NCBI GenBank assembly: GCA_031292035.1
Contig: JARLHX010000375.1
Span: forward strand, 248,001 to 312,000
Direction of reading: 5' to 3'
Length of the DNA stretch: 64,000 nt
Origin: Negativicutes bacterium
GTDB lineage: Bacteria > Bacillota_C > Negativicutes > Sporomusales_B > JARLHX01
Positions 60,082 through 64,000 of the stretch are shown here, piece after piece. Each line of letters opens with the position of its first letter. Position 1 is the first letter of the stretch. The notes under the pieces were generated by a model. It saw only the letters and a program-made list of their open reading frames with translations, was not told where the DNA came from and did no database searches. The position numbers were made by a program, and so were the translations under genes.

Positions 60082-61458
60082 TTACACGCCGCGTTGTACC
60101 GCTTCATTATTGATTTGTTCAAGGGTTCTTTGCCTTGTTTCGACACCATAGATAGCGATAACGATCGCGACTACAACCAGTATTACCGACACTGTCAGGA
60201 AAACCGCCACCGATCCATAGCGAGTCAGTATTATGGCGATCATCGGCGGAGTGACAACCGCTGAGAGTCGGCTGATTCCATTGGCAAAACCCACACCTCT
60301 GAGGCGGGCTTCTGTGGGGAACACTTCGCCTGCGTAAACTGAGCATACCAAAGATACGTAGAAATATAGCAGCGTGATCAGGACAAAGCCTATGGACATG
60401 ATCAAGGCCTCAACCCGTTGCAGTGCATATATGTATCCCACTACACTCATACTTAGCAGTATAAAAATCATCGCGCCTTTTCGCGGTACTCTGTCAACTA
60501 CCAGGGCACAGACCCACATTCCAAAGGGTGCGCCGAGGAGGATGATTGTCGTCATGGCCAAAGACTTGGTAACAGTCAGTCCGGCTTGTACGAAGATAGT
60601 CGGAATCCAGTTTACCATCGTGTAGATTGCTACATTGACGCCGACAAGGCCGGCAGTGAGAGCAATCGTCCGGTTTAACAGCTGGCCTTTAAAGATCGAC
60701 GAATAAGGTAGGTTTATACACGTTTCCGGCGGACCATCCATCACAACCGGAGGCAATTTAATGCCTTTTTGGGCCTCAATTTCTTTTTCCGCCTCGGTTA
60801 CTATTTTATCGGCTTGATCGATCAGACCCTTGCAGGCAAGCCAGCGGGGAGATTCTACAAGATACTTATTCTGCAAGATCAAGACAATAAAGGCAAAGAT
60901 ACCCACGCCAAAAAACAAGGGGCGCCAGCCGAAAAGGGGTATAACCAGCATTGCGATTACAGTAGCCAACGGGGGGCCAACATTACCAATCAGCGCCACA
61001 AGCGAGGCATACTTTCCGCGGGATACCGGCGGAAGAAACTCGCCAAACGTGCCGTACGTAGCCACGAATTGCGCGCCCAAGCCCATTCCCATGATCGAGC
61101 GAAGCCAAATCAGGGTCCACATGTCGGTGGCGAAAGCCGCCGCACACGAGGAGATCCCGAAGAAGAGAAGGTTGTAAGTCAAGGCTTTTTTCCTGCCCAG
61201 TTTATCGCCTAGGGAACCTGCAATCAGGGCTCCGACGAGAAACCCGAACATCGTACCTGAAATAAAATACCCATTCATTTCGTTATTCGACCAGCCTGTC
61301 GAAACCAGAAACGCCAGTACAGAGCCGCCCAAATACAAGTCTAACGCGTCGGCAAGTATTCCCAAGCCAAGTAACCAAAGGATTTTGATATGCCACCTTG
61401 CCGCAGGTAACCGATCAAGTCTTGCGGCTATCGTGCCTATCGATTGTGGTGTACTCAT
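60082..61458 (-). CDS. MFS transporter (aromatic acid / organic anion symporter type)
   Basis: The 458-residue protein has twelve membrane spans, the loop 2-3 motif GDKLGRKKAL, RWLACKG after span six, and a central loop of about 70 residues. It resembles the AAHS/SP-type major facilitator proteins that import aromatic acids or sugars with protons. It is the first gene of the minus-strand catabolic run, and a MarR gene lies 1 kb upstream. It probably imports the substrate of the cluster. The ATG at 61458 with GAGGGAGG upstream is preferred. Confidence 0.88.
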   Translation of the reverse strand: MSTPQSIGTIAARLDRLPAARWHIKILWLLGLGILADALDLYLGGSVLAFLVSTGWSNNEMNGYFISGTMFGFLVGALIAGSLGDKLGRKKALTYNLLFFGISSCAAAFATDMWTLIWLRSIMGMGLGAQFVATYGTFGEFLPPVSRGKYASLVALIGNVGPPLATVIAMLVIPLFGWRPLFFGVGIFAFIVLILQNKYLVESPRWLACKGLIDQADKIVTEAEKEIEAQKGIKLPPVVMDGPPETCINLPYSSIFKGQLLNRTIALTAGLVGVNVAIYTMVNWIPTIFVQAGLTVTKSLAMTTIILLGAPFGMWVCALVVDRVPRKGAMIFILLSMSVVGYIYALQRVEALIMSIGFVLITLLYFYVSLVCSVYAGEVFPTEARLRGVGFANGISRLSAVVTPPMIAIILTRYGSVAVFLTVSVILVVVAIVIAIYGVETRQRTLEQINNEAVQRGV

Positions 61459-61653
61459 GACATCCTCCCTCAACTTTTATCCTGGTATTCATAAGATGGG
61501 ATCAGATAAATCAGGATAGTAGTTCGGTCATAAATCATGGTAGATCTATTGCTGCAAGTGATTGTTCTCGTTTTTTAATGAGAACTGTAAAAGTCCGATG
61601 CTACGATGAATAGTGCACAACTGAAAAGTCTGACAGATAATTTTGACTTCACT

Positions 61654-61848
61654 CTATGAAATGGCCTTCCTAATTTGGGGTAAACCTCCATCATCAATCC
61701 CGCCAAATACAGGATTCACTCCATCAATCATCTCATTGCTGCCAAAAGACCTCTTAGCACCTAGGCAATCGGCGCACGTACCGGTGCTTCCATGGCATTT
61801 GGCAACACAAGATTTGTCTACCTTATCTGCATCAGAGATACGAACCAT
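61654..61848 (-). pseudogene. Possible gene remnant, cysteine-rich
   Basis: A minus-strand frame (start near 61848, ATG) encodes about 64 residues with DKSCVAKCHGSTGTCADCLG and a GIDDGGLPQIRKAIS end. It looks like real protein sequence with a C-x3-C-x6-C-x2-C pattern that could bind metal, but there is no clear ribosome-binding site, and short protein-like stretches in other frames lie just upstream, as in a decayed gene. I do not recognise it. Confidence 0.25.
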
Positions 61849-62112
61849 AACATCTCGCCCCAATTATGGTTCTCTTGGGTTATTTTTACTTTCCCCTACT
61901 AAAATTCCTGCCCAACCATCTGCTTCCATCTTACTTTCAGACTCACCAGCTCCTTTCCTTTCGTATATTTACGCGAAGGCCACTGAATCGTTTGCAGCCA
62001 CGCTTGACCACAGGATCTCGACACTGATTTCTCCAACTCGTGCCGCTACTAGTCAAACCCCGAGCAATCTCGATATACAGCAAGCCTCTCTCCGTCCATC
62101 CCGACTCTGTTT

Positions 62113-62191
62113 TGTGAAATATTTCTCGGAGCTCAACCTACCCTAACTTATTGCAATAACCATGCCAAAATTTTCTGTGAAATATTTCTCG
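62113..62191. repeat. Direct repeat of 16 bases
   Basis: TGTGAAATATTTCTCG occurs at 62113-62128 and again at 62176-62191, 63 bases apart start to start, on the plus strand, just before the long palindrome. Confidence 0.6.
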
Positions 62192-62242
62192 AATTTCCCC
62201 GTATTAACACAGAAGATGGTAATAAATATAACCATAGCCTCT

Positions 62243-62292
62243 TTAGAGTGGTTACTTAAGTTACCGGGGTAACTTAAGTAACCACTCTAAAT
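62243..62292. repeat. 24-bp perfect palindrome with two-base loop
   Basis: The arm TTTAGAGTGGTTACTTAAGT and four more bases (24 in all, 62243-62266) is repeated inverted at 62269-62292 with GG between. No T run follows on either side. It is too long and too perfect for an ordinary terminator and could be a hairpin RNA, a cruciform, a binding site or a relic of a mobile element. Confidence 0.8.
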
Positions 62293-62411
62293 TCCCACCT
62301 GAAAGTGAAGCACACGCCGCGCCGCTTTTAGCTGCCAGCAGCTACTGGGAATATCCTCGTTTTAATGAAGGAAACCCACCCCAATTGGGATTAGGCTCTG
62401 AATAAAAACGC

Positions 62412-62436
62412 AAAAAAAATAAAGCCTTTCGGCTCC
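62412..62436 (-). terminator. Weak terminator of the MarR gene
   Basis: On the minus strand a short stem AGCC/GGCT with a GAAA loop is followed by TTATTTTTTTT, about 60 bases after the MarR stop. The T run is strong, the stem short. Confidence 0.35.
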
Positions 62437-62496
62437 AATTTTAATCTGGAAACGGGAAACGAATAGGCACCCTCGTAAGAGGCCAGCGATTAAAAT

Positions 62497-62919
62497 CTAA
62501 GGATTGCCGATGTTCTCTAATATTTTCAAGAACACAGCAAATTCTTTCTTATCAAACTGATCTTGGAGTTCATTGTCCAATGTATTGACCAAATCGACAA
62601 AGGCAGCATGATGTTCCTTGGCTTGTTCAGTAAGGAATATCAACAGCGACCTTCTATCCTCCGGGTCATCTCTTCGTTCAATAAAATTCAAACGGGCTAG
62701 TCGATCCAAAATTCCTGTCAGTGTTGGCCCTTCCATGCCTAATTTTCCGGCTAAAACTTTAAATTTAATCTCATCTGATTCGAAAAGACTACTTAATACA
62801 TAAAATTGAACAGGCGTAATGCCGAGTGGATTGAGATGGGTCTCGTAAGTCCGGCTAACTCTTCGCATTGCTTTATTCAATTTGAAACAAACATACTGCG
62901 ACGGAGAAAAATTGGTCAT
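62497..62919 (-). CDS. MarR-family transcriptional regulator
   Basis: The 140-residue protein has the winged helix of the MarR family (QFYVLSSLFESDEIKFKVLA, then GPTLTGILDRLARLNFIERRDDPEDRRS, key part DPEDRRS). MarR proteins are dimers that leave DNA on binding a small, often aromatic, ligand. It is on the same strand as the catabolic genes and lies 1 kb upstream of the MFS gene, so it is the likely regulator of the cluster. AGGAGA lies five bases before the ATG. It could as well act on the hydrolase gene upstream. Confidence 0.88.
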   Translation of the reverse strand: MTNFSPSQYVCFKLNKAMRRVSRTYETHLNPLGITPVQFYVLSSLFESDEIKFKVLAGKLGMEGPTLTGILDRLARLNFIERRDDPEDRRSLLIFLTEQAKEHHAAFVDLVNTLDNELQDQFDKKEFAVFLKILENIGNP

Positions 62920-63120
62920 TCTGTTCTCCTATAAAATCATTTATTTTATAATCGTAACAACATCGGTCCATCCCAATTTTTAAAGCCGGTCATTATTCTT
63001 CATTTAATCCGTAATTTAGGCAATACTCACATACGTCAAACCACCCAGGCATATTTTACCATCTTTACAGCGTATTTTCCATCAAAAGTACATTCTTCAA
63101 CTGTTATTACGCCTGAAGAC

Positions 63121-64000
63121 TTATCCACTGATTTGGAAATATACCACACCGTCATGAAACTGCTTCGTCACCTTACCAGTGAAAACGAGATGGATTAGAT
63201 GAGCCAACGCCTCGCCGGTTGCGAAAATCTTCTGAGCAGGCGGAAATTCGCTCCATGTCTTGAAACTCAAATCCCAGTCCATCCGGCTTGCCACTGTAGC
63301 ACCGCTCAATTTCTCGGTACCCAAAATAGCCAATGTATTATCCAAGCGTTTTCTGTGATGTTCTTTAAGCTCACCAATCCTGCTGCGGTGATCTGTGATA
63401 ATGGCCCGATGACCGGGCAAGGTTAAGCTGACGTCAATGGCTGCGCACATTTCAAGACTTTTAAAATATTCGCCCAGGTAATCTCGATCGATCGACCAGG
63501 GACTGCCCCAAATCGTAATATTGGGTGTAATCTTCGCTAGAATATGATCGCCGCTAAACAGAATCTTGTGATCAGGCTCATACAGGCAAATATGGTCTGG
63601 CGCATGGCCGCTTGTCTGAATGCACCAAAAGCAATACCGCCCAACCTGGATGATATCCGCATCGCGAACCACATCAATCCTGCTGAAAGGTTCGGATGCA
63701 AATCGATAACCCGGATGATCATCCTCGGTGATCTGCTCAGTTGTCCTAAGACCGCTTTCGGTAAGAAAATCCTCAAAATAGCTCCACTGCGGCCCTTTGT
63801 TTCCTAAAGCAGAGGCAGTAGCAAAATACTGGCCGCCAAAAACTTTTGTCTCAGGAACGGCCAAATAGTTCACCAATCCGGAATGATCTCCATGAAGATG
63901 AGTAATGAACAGGTCGGTATTCGCCATTGAGATACCGAGCTCATTAATTGCTTCATCAAAAGCAGCCCTGCATTCCTTGCGGTTAAACCCCGTATCGATC
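63121..64000 (-). CDS. MBL-fold metallo-hydrolase (partial at the right edge)
   Basis: The reading frame is open through the right edge, so the N-terminus is missing; the segment before the first in-window ATG (IDTGFNRKECRAAFDEAINE) is coding. The metal motif THLHGDHSG, the later histidine in TSGHAPDHICLY, and the D in FSGDHIL mark a metallo-beta-lactamase fold, of the YflN or glyoxalase II-like type. It should hydrolyse a thioester, lactone or similar ester. It stands next to the MarR gene and may belong to the same pathway. Confidence 0.85.
   Translation of the reverse strand, partial: IDTGFNRKECRAAFDEAINELGISMANTDLFITHLHGDHSGLVNYLAVPETKVFGGQYFATASALGNKGPQWSYFEDFLTESGLRTTEQITEDDHPGYRFASEPFSRIDVVRDADIIQVGRYCFWCIQTSGHAPDHICLYEPDHKILFSGDHILAKITPNITIWGSPWSIDRDYLGEYFKSLEMCAAIDVSLTLPGHRAIITDHRSRIGELKEHHRKRLDNTLAILGTEKLSGATVASRMDWDLSFKTWSEFPPAQKIFATGEALAHLIHLVFTGKVTKQFHDGVVYFQISG

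Larger units (their letters stand above)
61474..62496. other. One-kilobase stretch without a solid gene
   Basis: The stretch separates the MFS gene from the MarR gene. It holds a dyad (GTTCTC...GAGAAC, 61564-61585) in the likely MFS promoter region, a short cysteine-rich frame on the minus strand (61654-61863) that may be a gene remnant, two copies of a 16-base direct repeat and a 24-bp palindrome. No promoter or intact gene can be supported between them. Confidence 0.5.

Noticed and set aside
61643..62146. 167-codon plus-strand frame in the 1-kb gap
   Set aside because: Proline- and serine-rich, no Shine-Dalgarno sequence, no domain. The opposite strand holds the more protein-like remnant.
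1..64000. CRISPR array, tRNA, rRNA, insertion sequence or prophage
   Set aside because: No regularly spaced repeats, cloverleaf-like sequences, rRNA motifs, transposase or phage genes were seen in the window.

Overview
The window reads as chromosome of an anaerobic, motile, endospore-forming bacterium with an outer membrane, most like a member of the Sporomusaceae (Negativicutes, Firmicutes). This is inferred from gene content, not from a search. Sporulation genes (an uninterrupted sigK, yyaC, a possible gamma-type spore protein) occur beside traits of a two-membrane envelope (an RND pump with its periplasmic adaptor, two ArnT-like lipid-linked glycosyltransferases, an HpnK/YdjC-type deacetylase). 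Ferredoxin-linked 2-oxoacid oxidation and dissimilatory sulfite reductase fit anaerobic life. No rRNA, tRNA, CRISPR array, insertion sequence or prophage was seen. Most genes lie on the minus strand.

Region by region. 0-2.5 kb: korDABC, a ferredoxin-dependent 2-oxoacid oxidoreductase cut by the left edge. 2.5-5.2 kb: small unknown proteins and two CheX-type chemotaxis genes, one fused to a receiver domain. 5.4-11.3 kb: a five-gene envelope operon (deacetylase, flippase-like protein, nucleotide-sugar epimerase, two paralogous ArnT-like transferases). 11.4-16.5 kb: a small repeat protein, a solitary adenine DNA methylase, queC-folE2 and an HD-GYP protein. 16.6-20.5 kb: RNase HIII and larE-larB-larC for the nickel-pincer cofactor, behind a leader with mutually exclusive hairpins. 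20.5-22.9 kb: an unknown protein, a second HD-GYP protein and a CC-motif protein.

22.9-31.3 kb is the metabolic centre: ferredoxin-dsrA-dsrB-dsrM-dsrK-dsrC, then a YeiH-type anion transporter, an unknown 112-residue protein and dsrN. DsrAB would reduce sulfite. DsrC would carry the sulfur as a trisulfide on two C-terminal cysteines. DsrMK would reduce it with membrane electrons. DsrN would amidate the siroheme. No sat, apr, qmo, dsrD or dsrJOP gene is present here, so sulfite or an organosulfonate may be the real source of the electron acceptor.

31.7-50.5 kb is mostly housekeeping: RND efflux, tldD, aroC-aroK-aroB and aroE, comFB, yqeG, sigK, yyaC, a LysR regulator, a TusA-like protein, an HD hydrolase, a Na/Pi symporter, an ABC exporter, and an NlpC/P60 hydrolase behind a clear c-di-AMP riboswitch.

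50.7-64 kb looks accessory: a chemoreceptor, then MFS transporter, glycerol-dehydrogenase-like enzyme, OYE-type flavoenzyme, VOC protein, SDR, a 63-residue ORF and a second OYE-type flavoenzyme, with a MarR regulator and a metallo-beta-lactamase-fold hydrolase upstream. Three of these genes share a related leader sequence, one has a different base composition, and about 1 kb without a solid gene holds a 24-bp perfect palindrome. It is probably a catabolic cluster for an unsaturated carbonyl, aromatic or steroid-like compound; the substrate cannot be told from sequence.
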